From contig NC_037597.1 in NCBI RefSeq assembly GCF_003073045.1, forward strand, positions 8,304,717-8,368,716: 64,000 bases of DNA, read 5' to 3'. The notes under the pieces were generated by a model, which was given only the letters and a program-made list of their open reading frames with translations, was not told the origin of the DNA and made no database searches. Shown in pieces: positions 36,048 through 48,731 of this stretch. This DNA comes from Pomacea canaliculata. Lineage: Eukaryota; Mollusca; Gastropoda; Architaenioglossa; Ampullariidae. Numbering within the stretch: the first letter of the stretch is position 1; every line of letters begins with the position of its first letter. A program made the position numbers and the translations under genes.

Positions 36048-39000
36048 TCAAGAAAGTGAGATTGTCTGCCGTTCAACAAGCTTCTTGAAGAACCCTTCAT
36101 TAATGGACATCAACTCACTGTATGAGCCTATCTCTGCAATCTGTCCTTCGTTTATGACAGCAATTTGGCCAGCTGTTTTTATGGTGGACAAACGATGTGC
36201 AATAGTTAAAACTGTGCGGCCAGCCATCAGCTTGTCCAGAGCATCATGAACCAGGTACTCGCTTTCCGCATCCAAAGCACTAGAAATGGTTTAAGAGCAG
36301 TGAACATTCTCTGTATTTTAATTCATAACATGTATATCTTTAAATGCATAAAACATTTGGTAAAAGCAAGCTTTTGAAATGAATAATCTGAAACAGCTAA
36401 ATATATTACACTGCACATGCCTAAAACAATTCAATCTGGCATAGCAACATTAACTTTATTTAAAAGAAAAAAGCTGTGGATGGAAGCCATGAAGCTAGCT
36501 TTAAACAAAAAATTTTTTTTTATGATTTTCTCTACATACCTTGTAGCTTCATCAAGAAGCAGAATTTCTGGATTCTGAAAATGAAAATTGTATCGCTGAA
36601 AGATTTTCTTATAGTATTCTCACATGCAAGAAAAATGTTTATATAAACTTTACCCAATTTACAAAATTCACACTATATTTTGCATCACCAAGTTTGGTAT
36701 TACTGTAACGGAAGCTTTGCAGCCTGTCAGTTTTACAAAGTCTAGCATGATCTAACAATTCGTTTGTACTAAATGGCTGTACATTTTTCACATAGCTTTA
36801 CCTTTAGAATGGCTCTGGCAATAGCTATTCTTTGTCTCTGACCACCTGGAAACATTTTAATTGACTTCATTAATAGATTGACAGAATGCTTAAATTAATG
36901 ACTATAAAGATTAGCTTCTCTTTCTTAAAAAATGAGAAACAGCTTTCTTCAGTAAAATCAGAAATCTCTTTGATTAGTGGTGCTATTTCATTACATCAAA
37001 TTATTCAAAAATAATGACATTAAAGGCCTTCAGTAAATTCTTCTGTTTGCTTGGCATGACTACTTAAAAACACCTTTGAAATGTTATTTTAAAATGAACT
37101 CTACTGAACAACTGAATGCAAAGAACATTTTTAAAGCGTGTAAATTTTAAACAAGTCTATCTGTAAAAGGTAAGGCTGTAGCCTACAACTAATCAAGAAA
37201 ATGAGAAAATATTTGACACCTATTTACAACAAAATTGTTTCCAGTTTCTGATCGTTATTCCATTCAGCTTTACTAAGTCCAAAAGGAGACAAATCTAGAA
37301 ATACTATATGTATGCATCCAAAACATTTGTTCAGTATCTAAATAATACAAATAACTTGTGAATTAAAATAGTAATGCACACCAAATGAGGATTTTTGTGG
37401 TTTAAAATTTCTTGTGAAATCATGTATTTACATTTTTAAAATTTCCATGCTTTAATGTTGTGTTTCTCAATTTATGCTGATGGAAGTCCAAAGATATTTG
37501 ACTCTACCTGATAACATCAATCCCCTTTCTCCAACCAGTGTATCAAAGCCTTCTGGAAACCCTTTGACAAAGCTGTAAGCATTGGCCTTTCTAGCTGCCT
37601 CTTCAATCTGATGTAAAGTAACAGAGTCTGGATCGGTTGCTCCATATGCAATGTTTTCACCCACCGAGCAAGAAAATAAAATTGGTTCCTGAAATGCAAT
37701 AAGTACATTTAAAAAAAAAAAACTTGCTTGGATTCAAGATGTGGTAGGTTCTAAGATTTCCACATACAACATATACATGCACACACAGACCAATGAATTT
37801 TTTTTAAAATATAAGAAAGGGGGGAGAGGAACTCATATTTCAGCTACCTGGCTGACAGTTCCAATATGTGAACGCAGCCATGTTGGATCTAGTGTTTTGA
37901 TGTCATGGCCATCTAGTATGATGCTTCCTGGAAAACAAAAAGTTGTAACATGATTTAATAGATAAATATAGTGGATGCTCTTTAAAAAAAAAAGTAGAAA
38001 CTGAAAATCCCACAACAAAATGATCCATGATATTTTACACTATTTTATTCAAGACCTCTTCTTGCATAACGTTGAATATCAGTGTCTTGTGCAGATCGTA
38101 AGAAATAATTTTACATCATTATGCTTTAGTCTTATCAGCTAAGCAAACAAAGCTAAAACAATCCAAGTAATGTATGTGCTTTCAATCAAGGCTGTAAACC
38201 TAGGAGAATTAATAATTACCAGAAACTGGATCATACAATCTGAGAAGTAGACCAAACACAGTTGATTTGCCAGATCCACTTGGCCCAACCACAGCAGTCA
38301 CTTGTCCTGCAGATGCTCTGAGGTTAAAGTTGTTGAAGATAATTATATCAGGGCGTGATGGATAGCTGAACACAACATCGCAAAAACTGATGTTTCCCTG
38401 TACAGCTGGAAGTGTCCGCATAAACTCTGCAGGGAGCTCAAGTGCTGTGAAAAAATGTCAAAAATAATACTCAGCAGTTTTATTCAGAATCAATTATGAA
38501 AGTACTCAAAATGCCAATAATCACATTAAAAATAGCCGACAGCTTGGAAGTGAAAGTCATCCCGTAACCTTTTTCAGATTATCACTGCCTTACCTTCCCC
38601 AACCCTCTCAGGAGTCAGGTACCCATTTCCACCGGGTGGGTTGACGGGGGAAAGTGAGCTACGCTACTTGGAATTGAACCAGTACACCTCTCAATTCAGA
38701 CGCCAGCACTCTAACCACTCAACTGTTTGGTCTCCCAAGAATCTTGGAGACTAAATGGTAAATGACAGTTTATGATGTTCAATTATATACAACGATTAAT
38801 GATATATATCTCAATGGAAGATCTTGTTACAAGGAGTAAGCTCAGTTTATGAGAGATGCAAATACAAACTTGGAGTAATAAGATTATTCTTAGTTTTTCT
38901 GTAATGCTGCATGCTTTCAATATGGAGTGGTTCATAGGCATGACATTACTTGTGCATTCTTGACAAGTAATTACAAAAGTTAACTGTTGCAGGCGGAGGT

Positions 39001-42000
39001 AGAGCTTTCAGTTGTTAATAATGAAAATATGCAAAGAAGAATAGACAGATATATGTGTTTAACCTCAAACAATGAAGTCTAAATTATATCTGCTTCTACA
39101 TTACTTCTTATGGCACGAAAGCACAGTACTAGAAGGACTAGCATTTAACGACATTATACACCTTTTTTCAAAATTTTGTGACAAATCATACGTCTTTCTT
39201 TCAACCCATAGCTACCAAACCAATTTTTTTAAGACATAAAAGTCAGTGTTTTATACCTGAAACAGGAATTAAAGGCTTGCGATCTATTAATTCCCAGAGC
39301 CTATAGCTTGCTCCAAGCCCTCGATTCAACTCAGTGTAGAAAGAACTCAGACCTACACAGATGTAAATTCATGAAAAATAATTTTTAAGCAGGACAGCCT
39401 CTCATTGAAATTCTTAAACTAGAAAAATAAAAAAAGTAAACGCAGTTGTATGGTCAAAGAAATGTGAGGTTTACAGCCTTCGCTTATCTGAGGGCCCATT
39501 TCTTCTCCCTTATTGCCTTACCCTACCCAACTCTCTAGGAGTCAGGGACTCAATCTAAAGCTCAGTGAGCATCATTTTAGAAGACTAGGGTATCTGCTTC
39601 CCCAAGAAAATTAAACTGCCTGGTAAGAAGTATCATACATCAAATATTTGTGAAAGTATCACAAATTATTTATTCCTAAAAGTATGGTGTGTTTACAAAA
39701 CAGTAATCAAAATTGTCTGTGCATCAATAAAATGGAACAGAAACAATACCAAATTACAATGGATAGTATTTTCTTTAGGACACCTATTAATGTTATGTTT
39801 AATTAAAATAAATAAATGTAAAACCTCCAATTGAGATTCCAACATAAGCTGCATACAAAAGAAAAGCAGAGAGTTCTCCCACTGTTATCTGAGATTCTGT
39901 CATCATCATGCCTCCATAATAAAACACGGACAACACAATCAGATTGCCTGTCAACCCTGTCTGAAAAATACAGCACCAGGCCCAGAATTAAAACTCAAAT
40001 ATGCATTTAATTAAGCGTTTGATATTAGATATAATTTTATAGTATCCTTGTATACACAATACAGACCATAAGCAAAATGTTCTCACACTTGTGCAACCAT
40101 TGACATTTTAAACCTTGCCTGCATCTACTACACCAGGTGCTTGGTGAAATTAATGCTGTAGCAAAAATTCTATAAGTATTTCATTTAGACTCCTTTCTAA
40201 ATAAAATGAAAAACAGTGAATTAACCATTATATTTCTTGCTGCAATTTAACCTATTATTAGAGACATAATTTCTTTTATTTAATGACTGAGAAAATTGTC
40301 AAAGAACTTTACAAAGCCAAAGAAGATTCCTCGTGCCAATGACTCTTTATAGGAAAGCTTCAGAACATCTTGGATTTTCTGCTCATAGGTTTTACACTCC
40401 TTGTCTTCATGGGCAAAGGCTCTGACTGTACGAATGTTACTAAGCTTCTCTTCTGCCAGCTGGGATAAACAGTTGTTACTCAAATTTTTTTTAAAATTCA
40501 AAACATGTAATAAGTGACATGTCTATGTGTAAGAAGTATATTAATCTATGCAGCACAGGGCAATAAGCAATGCTAATACACAGAAAATATGTTGGCACAT
40601 TTCATTCAAACATTTTCTATTGTAATCCCTAAAAATGTGCAAAACTAGGAAAACTCCCCAAAAAATAAACATCCAGTTTTCCCTCAGTAAATAATCTTGC
40701 TTTACATGTTACATTATTGTTCACAAGAACAAGATCTTAAAGTTTCCTTTATGAAGTACTAACAAAATACTGCTCATTTTAAGAGTTGTATAAAATGCAA
40801 TGCATCAAATTCAAAAAAGAAAAAAATAATAAGTAAAATGGTTACCTCAGTAGCACTGGCAAGCGAGTCTTGAACCCGTCGTGTAATACCTCGCATGTAA
40901 CGCCCATAAATAATGGACATGGCTGCTACAGGTGGGACTACGGCAAGTGAGAAAAGAGCTAATTTTGTTGATACATACACCTTAAAAAAAAAAAAGTCAC
41001 TTTTAGTGGTCTTGACAAATCTCAAAATTAGTGGAATGTCAGAATCCTTTCAATAAACCTAGGTTACTGTTGCTATTGCCACCATCATCAGTATTGTAGA
41101 CAGTGTTACAAATGTTATTTAAAAAATATCAATAAGTAGAACAAAACAGACAATACCATTATTTGATGAAACAAATTAGACTTGCTGAGGCCTGTAGCAG
41201 AGAGCCATTCAACCCATATCATGAGAGATACAAATGGTCGAGTTATAGAAATTATGTGATATCATCTGTTTTGTCCAGCTGATACCCTAACCTAAACCTA
41301 TCCCTAACCCTGTCATTCATTATATATTACATTATTTGTATACCTTGACTGACTAGTATCTTCTGTCAGGCATCAATGCCCACATCCACCTTAGTTAAAT
41401 GACAAATCCCATTTGTTCCCATCATACAGCCAGTACACTTATATTCCCCATCCAATATACACATTAAATAATCTTCATTGTTTCAGACCTTCCATACATT
41501 CATAGAACTTTTAAAAAACACTTTGAGTCAGACTCTCTCCCTCAGATATTCATTTCCATAAACGCAAATACTAAAGTTTATATATACATACACTTATCCA
41601 CATGCGCACACATATACTAACGAAGATTACAGTAATAAAGCTTTAGTTATCATCTCATGCTGACATCAGGCTAAACTTACCATCATCCCTACTCCACCTA
41701 TTGCCTGTGCAAAAGCCCGCAAACCATCAGAAATGTTCATTGTTACAGAGTTGCCAACAAGACTTGTATCTGTTGACAAGCGATTTATGAGTTCTCCAGT
41801 CCTTGTTTTATCAAAAAAGCCAATCTCTTGCTTAATCAGAGAGCCAAACAGCTTCTCTCTCAATCTCTTGATGATGCGCTGGCCTGCAATCTGCATCAAG
41901 TAAATGCGACCAAAGTTAGCAGCACCTCCAATTATAAAAACACAGACCAGAATCTGACAGATGTTGTTAAGGCGACTAATAAACTGTTCATCCTGTGATG

Positions 42001-42795
42001 TGGTGTATATGACATCTATGACTTTCCCCATACAAAATGGCACAGACATTGTCACACCACTTGAAATCAACAGCAATCCCACAGCACCTGAAACCAGATG
42101 AGATTTTATTTAAATGTAAATTATCAAATGCAAAATTGCAACCACTGATACTTTTTTTTTGCCCATTCATCATCAGTTTCATCCCTTAAAAATTACCCTT
42201 TTCAAAACTCGGGCATAACATCTTCAATGCCACAATATTCTGTGATGACATTAAAGAAGAATAGTTTACATCAGACCACCAATTTCATTTGTATAAAAAC
42301 TCCACTCTTCTTCCATCGTTAGCATGATCTATTTATCATCATTTAACATAGGCACCAACTAGTACCTAATATTCTCCATTTCTCTGGGGCTGACAGATTA
42401 AGCAACCTCTTCACTTCTGAAGTCTTTGGAAGGGTGGATTGCTTGCTTTCCACTTTCACTGTTGGCTTTTTAACTCCCGGGTTCCTGGCTTCTGAGCTTT
42501 TGTATCGGCATTGAAAAGCGTTTGTACGGAAATTGGTTTTTGTTGCACTACACGAAATATTGCAATGAATATATTGTCTCCAAAAATGGTGGACGGAGTT
42601 CCCTCTATGCAGGCAATACTGCGCTGTGGTCTGCTTTTGCCATTTGTACAATTTGAAACATTCTGTTAAACTATTATGATGCCTAACGTGGGATTGACCT
42701 ATCAAGGGTCGAGTGTATGTGTTCAAAGACAGCACTCTAATCGAATTGTTGCACTTGAACACATACATTCTGTCGCACAATAGTTTCCAAGCCAT
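36048..42795 (-). CDS. ABCB10: ABCB10, mitochondrial ABC half-transporter (12 coding exons, 715 aa)
   Basis: Mitochondrial inner-membrane ABC half-transporter, linked in vertebrates to haem synthesis, biliverdin export and oxidative stress. Exons: 42795-42366, 42087-41681, 40980-40846, 40459-40313, 39960-39825, 39352-39257, 38444-38220, 37927-37848, 37688-37508, 36845-36802, 36574-36540, 36279-36048; all phases agree. Residues 1 to about 120 are basic with few acids, as expected of a mitochondrial presequence. The transmembrane domain spans about 143-400 ([30 protein letters not shown]). NBD: Walker [10 protein letters not shown] 504-512, Q-loop VSQEP, signature LSGGQ 611-615, Walker B ILLLDE 631-636, H-loop His 667. 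The match to human ABCB10 (about 738 aa, from memory) is closer than to ABCB7, ABCB8 or ABCB6. The start is 627 bp from the divergent death-domain gene. Confidence 0.97.
38565..38740 (-). repeat. tRNA-derived SINE, family B, copy 1 (ABCB10 intron)
   Basis: On the minus strand the head reads AGTTGAGTGGTTAGAGTGCTGG (A-box-like) and, about 40 bases on, TGGTTCAATTCC, a near-perfect B box, so it derives from a tRNA. The tail (CTGACTCCTGAGAGGGTTGG, GGTAAGGCA) recurs at about 39480-39600. It is not a tRNA gene: there is no intact cloverleaf 3' half. Confidence 0.75.
39480..39600 (-). repeat. SINE family B, copy 2, tail only (ABCB10 intron)
   Basis: On the minus strand it shares CCCTGACTCCTAGAGAGTTG and GGTAAGGCAATAAGGGAGAA-like tail sequence with the copy at 38565-38740, but lacks the tRNA-like head. 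It is 5' truncated or diverged. Confidence 0.65.
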
Positions 42796-43422
42796 TGTCA
42801 GTTAGTTATGTCGTTTATCATACGATAATTGTATTTCTAGATGAATTCTCGTTAACTTTCCGGTTTTCTTCTAACATATGCTTTTAAGTAGACATTTTGC
42901 CCTGTCAACCAACTCGACAAAAAGTGAGTTGTTCCCCTTTATTGTAACAAAAAATAGTGATACTCAACATACTATATACCATATGTTTAATAACAAACAG
43001 CATCAACAAAACAAGTAATGGAGAAGTTTTAATAAATATAAATACTATATAGTTTTAAATATTATTTCATATTGTTTCTCTCTTTTTTTCCGTCTGGTTA
43101 ATCACTGCTGGAATGTCAATGCTGGAGTTAGGGGAGTTTACCTACGATCCTTATCAGTTTAATTTATAAAGAATGATTGAAATGCACCTAGATGCGAACA
43201 TCATTGCTGTTGTTTTTTTTAGATGGTTTCAAGAATAATAGTGCTTTCTAATTAAAATAATAAATCGTTTTGTATCAAGAATAATTATAAAACCTATGCA
43301 ACGCACTTGATGACCACTTTACTCATCGTCATCACGCGATCGAGCAGTGTGAGATCGGGGATTCCCGATAGATCGTCTTCGCAACTATAAATCATTCGCG
43401 TGTTAATGAGAAAGATTTTCAA
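42796..43422. promoter_or_regulatory. Divergent promoter region, ABCB10 / death-domain gene
   Basis: 627 bp separate the two start codons. The span contains an ETS-like TTTCCGG (about 42858) and CG-bearing sequence near 43330-43380. No TATA box is placed convincingly. Confidence 0.45.
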
Positions 43423-46400
43423 ATGGCGGAAGGCGGAGATGAATTAGTTAATAATCTTGAGGGTAAGTTTGTGAAATAATTTCGCTTAATACATAACCTT
43501 TATGTTTGTATTAAATCGTAGTCGGATCACAACACGACGAGTAGACGAACATTTACGGCGTGGACTCAAAACACGATTAGTAATGTCCGTGCTCATAGGA
43601 ATTCGGTCGAACAAGTTATAATTGATTATTGAAGACAAACACGTTTCTTGTTGCTTCCATTTTATAGACATACATGGCTACGTTTTTCAATTTTGGCGAC
43701 GGTTGTTAACGAATCCTCTATAGTGTAGTTCGATTGTTATTGTTTTCTGGGTTGGGGAGTCTGATTTAATTCACCTTTTTAGCCATTGATCTTAAATTTG
43801 TTCATTTTATTAAAACTTCCTGGTTGAGTCCTGGCCATTTCAGAAATGCCATGTGCTTTGAATTGGAGTTATTTGTGTGTCATTGATCATTACTTGTATA
43901 GCTTTTGCCTCCTCCCAATTTAAGTATCTATATATAGGGAGGGTCATATCACGAACTTGTATATTGCCTATACACATCCATAGTCTTATGCAAGAGGGTA
44001 TGGGAGGTCAAGTGAACATGTACACAGAACACACACCCGTCTCCTGAAACTGCGCTGTAAACTATCACGAATAAAGATCAAGTTAAAAGCACAGATCGAA
44101 TAGGAGAGATTTAATACTTTTCTCACTTATCTTTAAGAACATTGAGTGTATGGTAATGTATATGTTTGCTGATAATTGGATGGATGTCTAGAGAACTATC
44201 TCAATCAAGCAAGTGTAGATATGTATATGCGTGACTTTGACTTGAAACAGTAGAACAGAAGTTAAAATGGAAGATGATCGTTTGCAAACATTTCAGATTT
44301 ATAATAATGGGCTATACAAGGCATGTCACTATAGCACCTATAAATAACTGGTACTTCAGATCTTTAGTAGAGTTTATAATAATATATCTACTCAGTGCTA
44401 AAGATTAGATTAAAATTAAGATCACAGAATAAAAAGGACCAAATGTTTGAGGACAAATCCATTACACTGATGGCACAAGACACAATTATTAATTGAGTCT
44501 TATCTGTCAGGCCTAATTTTAACTGATGCAAAAAATTTTTTTTAAAATATACCATCATCTGATTCATTAAAGGCACTTAATTAACAGCCCATTCTTCTGT
44601 CTTCAGTCTCCACAGTTTCTCTCTTTTCTGTTCAGTGGAATCATACCCTGATGCCTTGATTCAGGAATATTAAAGTGTCATGCCTACTGCCTTTGAGTAA
44701 CACATTTGTACAATAATATCCCTACTATTTTAGTGTGTGCTTCTAAATACTATTATTTTCCTAAAGCAATATTTGGATTCATTCTCTCTTAACATTTTGC
44801 TTGTAGAAAATCAAAATCTGAAGAACTCACAAGGGAAGATGCTGCATTGCTTGAATATGGGGTTGCCAGAACTACCTGTTGCCCACACATCAAGTTCAGG
44901 AAGTTATATCACATATAATATATACTCCGTGAAAAGTAGTACTGGTAAGGCCTTTTTTCTAGTTGCTTAAATGCTAGATGAGAGAAAAATACTGTCTGCA
45001 TGTAGTTTTGGGGAAACACCATGCAGATGATTGCTTAATCTTCAGAAAATTTTCATGGAAGTATCTTTACAGAATCAAAAGCATTTTGACAGAGTTGGAA
45101 ATAAAAGTACAAACATTTGTATGTCAAAAGACATCATGCTCAAGAAAAAAAAACAGAGCATGTGTAGATGTGAACACATGGGCATATTGTTCTCTAAGCA
45201 AGGATTCATGTATAGATCCATATATATGTCGACTGGGTATGCTCACCTAAGGCAATCACATTTTTCACTTTCTTATATCTGTTTCAATTTATACTTTGTC
45301 AGTTTAAGCTTCATTTCGTAATGACTGTGCAAGGTAACACTAGAGCATTTATTTTTTTTTCTTTTTTATTGTTTTTTTGAAGCTGCCATATTCTTTCTTC
45401 TCCCTTGTCTCCTTTTCTCCCATCAAAGTTGTTTCACCTGTATGTATGTTTTAGTGGGGACTTTTCTGTAATGTGGGTGTGCAATATGACAGTGATATGT
45501 TTCATTTGCATTTCGAAAGCCACTAGACTACTTTCATTTGTGTGAATTTGATATTCCTGGGACATCCATATTAATACAAACACCTATGGCAGTCACATTG
45601 CCTGGTTTTTTTTTCTGTTTGTATTTTGTCAGTATAAGCAAAGCATTTCTGAATCACTGTACAGGTTAACACTAGTACATTTCTTTGTTCCCTTGGCAGT
45701 ATAATTGCATATTATTGAATTTGTTTCTCAGATCTCAAGGGACCATTGCAGGATGCACCCCCACTTAGTCCTGTTCCTCAGGTTGCTCAGGATCCTCAGG
45801 TGACTTCCACGACAGAGAGAGATTTGGATTATTCAAAAGGTGAATGCACATGAAAAACATGTTTCCTTTCTAGAATTTAATGTGTTTCCAGAATGCATGA
45901 AGGTGAATATCGTTGTAAATTTCAGTCTTTTGAGCACACCTGTTAAGCTGCACCCACAACATTTTTTTAAATCTTAATTTTTTTTAACAAATAAGTTGCA
46001 CTGGTTTATAATATACAATTTCAAAGCTGCTTCATAGGCATTTTGTCCTGTTTTTGGCATGATGAGGGTATTTGCTTAGCAGCTGGTCTGAATGCTTCAG
46101 TTGTATGCTGCTTTGATTTAAAATTTGAACAGTTAACACTGTAACACTGTAACAATGTTAACAGTTAACAATTAACATGGAGCTCATTGAAAAATAAATC
46201 AGATGTGGACAAATCTGGAAAAGTCTGCAAACAAGCCACATCACTGTTTGAGCTGCAGGGTTTAAAGCAGAGGAAAAAAGTTGTGGCTTATATTCTGAAA
46301 TTGATTGTAAATAACTGAATGTCTTGACAATTTTTTTAAAAACTGTATAAAAGTGTTAAGCGAAGGTATCACAAAAAAAATCCAATTTAATGTTAGTATA

Positions 46401-48731
46401 TTTAGAGTTTTGTGACTAATCTTTTCTGTTACTTATTCCAGCATGTCATTTGCATAATTATAATTTTTCTTAAAACACATTCTAAATTAAAAGATGGACA
46501 AAGTGCAAAATGTTTTCACTGGCAGAAAACATTTGCTCAGAATGAAATTATTCATCAGTTAGTATATTGTAATAATCTTATCCCACACATTTGAAAGTAG
46601 TTTTACACTTGGGTTAGCATTAAATACATGTTTTGAGTGCAGCATGTTTAATATTTTAAGTACACTGGTAACCTTTCCTTTTTTTAATTACTTACACTTA
46701 CATTTGTAATGGAAGGGTCTGAAGAACACAAGTTAACAGGCCAGCGGTACCAATCAGCTCAACCTGACTCAACCTATTGTGAAAATGGAACTTACTCTGC
46801 ATCAAAAACATCATTAAGAAGCTGCAGCCCAGAAGATGTCTGTTCAGAATCACAACAATTCCTCCCCTCTTCCAGCAACTTGCAAGCTCAGACTTGCTTG
46901 AGCAGTCCTCATGAAAGCCTTCGCAGTCCATCCTGCTCGCAGCCAAATGATCTTAATGTAGTCAGCAGTCCCCAGCCCACACCGGGATCAGGGTCAAACA
47001 TGACTTTTCCAGCATTTTATTCACCTTTCATGCAGCCGGGAAGTGCTCCTGGAGTCTCCTGGTTACCTTATTGCGCACCTGTGTGGTTCCCCCCAACGAC
47101 TATGGTACCAGGGCCACAAGGGGTAAGCATAAATCCATATATGCCACCATTTGGAAGTGGTGGCATGCCAAGCTCTCCATATTTTTACCCTCCATGTGTT
47201 CCTCCTGCTGCTACACCAGGACCTTCCAGTGTCGGGAATGGCTCATCGTCGTCGTCTGAGAGTGAAAGTAAGCAAAATGTATTTTTTTTTTTAAATGTGT
47301 GCGATGTTTGGAGGGTGAGGGTAAAAAAGAAGGAACTCAAGTATTCAATTTAGAGCAGTCACATCCTTTTCATGTAAAAAATTTTTGATTGCCAAAATAC
47401 AACCACGTATCCAAAATGAGAGGAATCAAGATAAATAGTAATTTTTATGACTGCTAACATAAAATGTGGAACATCACCCACTTTGACATGTTTTGCTTGC
47501 TTCATCACAAAGGAATTTTGAAAAAGATTTGTGTCTGTGTGTGTATATATATATACTGTCATTTAATTTAAAAAGGAAAGGAAAGTAATGTGGAGAAAGG
47601 ACTTAGCTTTTAAACACAGTATTAATTTCCATTCGTGAATGAAAAGAAAAAAAGAAAACAACTGACAGATTTTCCAGTCTGACAAAACTAGGCATATCAC
47701 CAGCTCCTGTAAGCCAGTGCATCGGCATTGTTTACAAGACGTGCTTCTGTTACGACTGTATCAGCTATTGGGAAAGCGAAACTTTTACTCTTGCTGGTAT
47801 TCTGCATGCTGTCTAATCGTGTAGACATTTGTAATGAGAGATGTACAAGTATCATTCGAATCAGACTCATGCTTTAAGATAATATATTTTACGTCGAGTG
47901 CTCTCTCACAGACATGAGCTAAACATGCATGGAGATTAACTTGCATGGGTATCCATAATCCCACACATCTATAAAACACACACAAACATATTTTAATTAC
48001 CTAAAACATCTTGGCAACTGAGCATGATTGTCAGTTCTCGCATGCCAACGAGGTGGTTCAGTGGCGCTATGGTTAGTGCCTGTCACCAATACAGTGAGGA
48101 TTGGCTGCCTTGGGTTCAGATTTTGTTAAGGGCATGCTGTTCTTTCTCTGCATGTGGCATCTGTACACAGGGCTGGCTTTGCCGTGATATAGCAATAGTT
48201 GCTGGCCCAGCATAAAACACCTATTCCCCTACCTCCACCATGGCGAACAAAGCTAGAGGATTGCTGATCATGATGATTATTTGTATTGTCTGTTTTACTT
48301 AGTTTTTTTTTATCTTTTGTCCTCAAGCAAAATAGCAGAATTGTGGATATAAATGTTATATTTGCTTTGTTATGGTTTCTTTCACAGATGAACCAACCTC
48401 CCTTAAATATGGGATGAAAATTAATGATGAAACTCGAATAACAAGTCTTCCTTTTCCTATGATAAGATGGATTTCCATGAAAATGGACGATACATATGCA
48501 GAGAAAAACTGGCAAGATGTTGCTGATCGTCACGGCTGGATCTATGAAAAGATAAATGAGCACAAACAACAATGCTGTAACTTTCAAAGGAGTTTTTTTG
48601 AATGGATGCTTAAAAAAGATACATTTAGTACTTACACAGTTGGAAAGTTTAAGGCAGACATGAAGGCTATTCGACGGATGGATGTTTATGAAGATTTTGA
48701 TGGTGAACTGAACAAACATCTCATGAAATGA
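43423..48731 (+). CDS. Death-domain adaptor, EDARADD-like (5 exons, 393 aa)
   Basis: Exons 43423-43462, 44807-44944, 45732-45839, 46716-47267 and 48388-48731 all have GT-AG borders and agreeing phases. Residues 1-95 are polar. Residues 96-279 are low-complexity, first Ser/Gln-rich and then Pro/Tyr/Phe/Gly-rich (NPYMPPFGSGG, PYFYPPCVPP). Residues about 300-388 fit a six-helix death domain: KNWQDVADRHGW (helix 2 with the usual N-W), FQRSFFEWML (helix 4), TVGKFKADMKAIRRMDVYED (helices 5-6). The pattern K-N-W, T-V-G and R-x-D-V is closest to EDARADD, then to IRAK/Tube/MyD88 death domains. It has no TIR, kinase or membrane segment, so a cytoplasmic receptor adaptor is inferred. The role is unproven and vertebrate EDARADD is shorter. 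Confidence 0.82.
45243..45685 (+). repeat. Two diverged direct copies of a ~100-bp segment in an intron
   Basis: 45243-45350 and 45581-45685 align in the same direction. Both run CACCTA-GGCA-TCACAT, a T-rich part, then TT(A/G)TA(C/T)TTTGTCAGT-TAAGC, then a block ending AACACTAG. Both lie in intron 2 of the death-domain gene. Either a local duplication or two copies of a dispersed repeat would explain this. Confidence 0.6.
48047..48225 (+). repeat. tRNA-derived SINE, family A, copy 2
   Basis: Begins GAGGTGGTTCAGTGGCGC with an A-box-like GGTTAGTGCCTG, then a B-box-like GGGTTCAGA. The tail GGCATGCTGTTCTTTCTCTG is shared with 13778-13945. It lies in the last intron of the death-domain gene. Confidence 0.75.

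Noticed and set aside
38655-38740. Possible tRNA gene (A- and B-box-like motifs on minus strand)
   Set aside because: No acceptor stem pairing, and the sequence runs on into a repeated SINE tail, so it is a tRNA-derived SINE.
48126-48719. 197-codon minus-strand frame
   Set aside because: Antisense to the death-domain exon and to a SINE; no recognisable protein.
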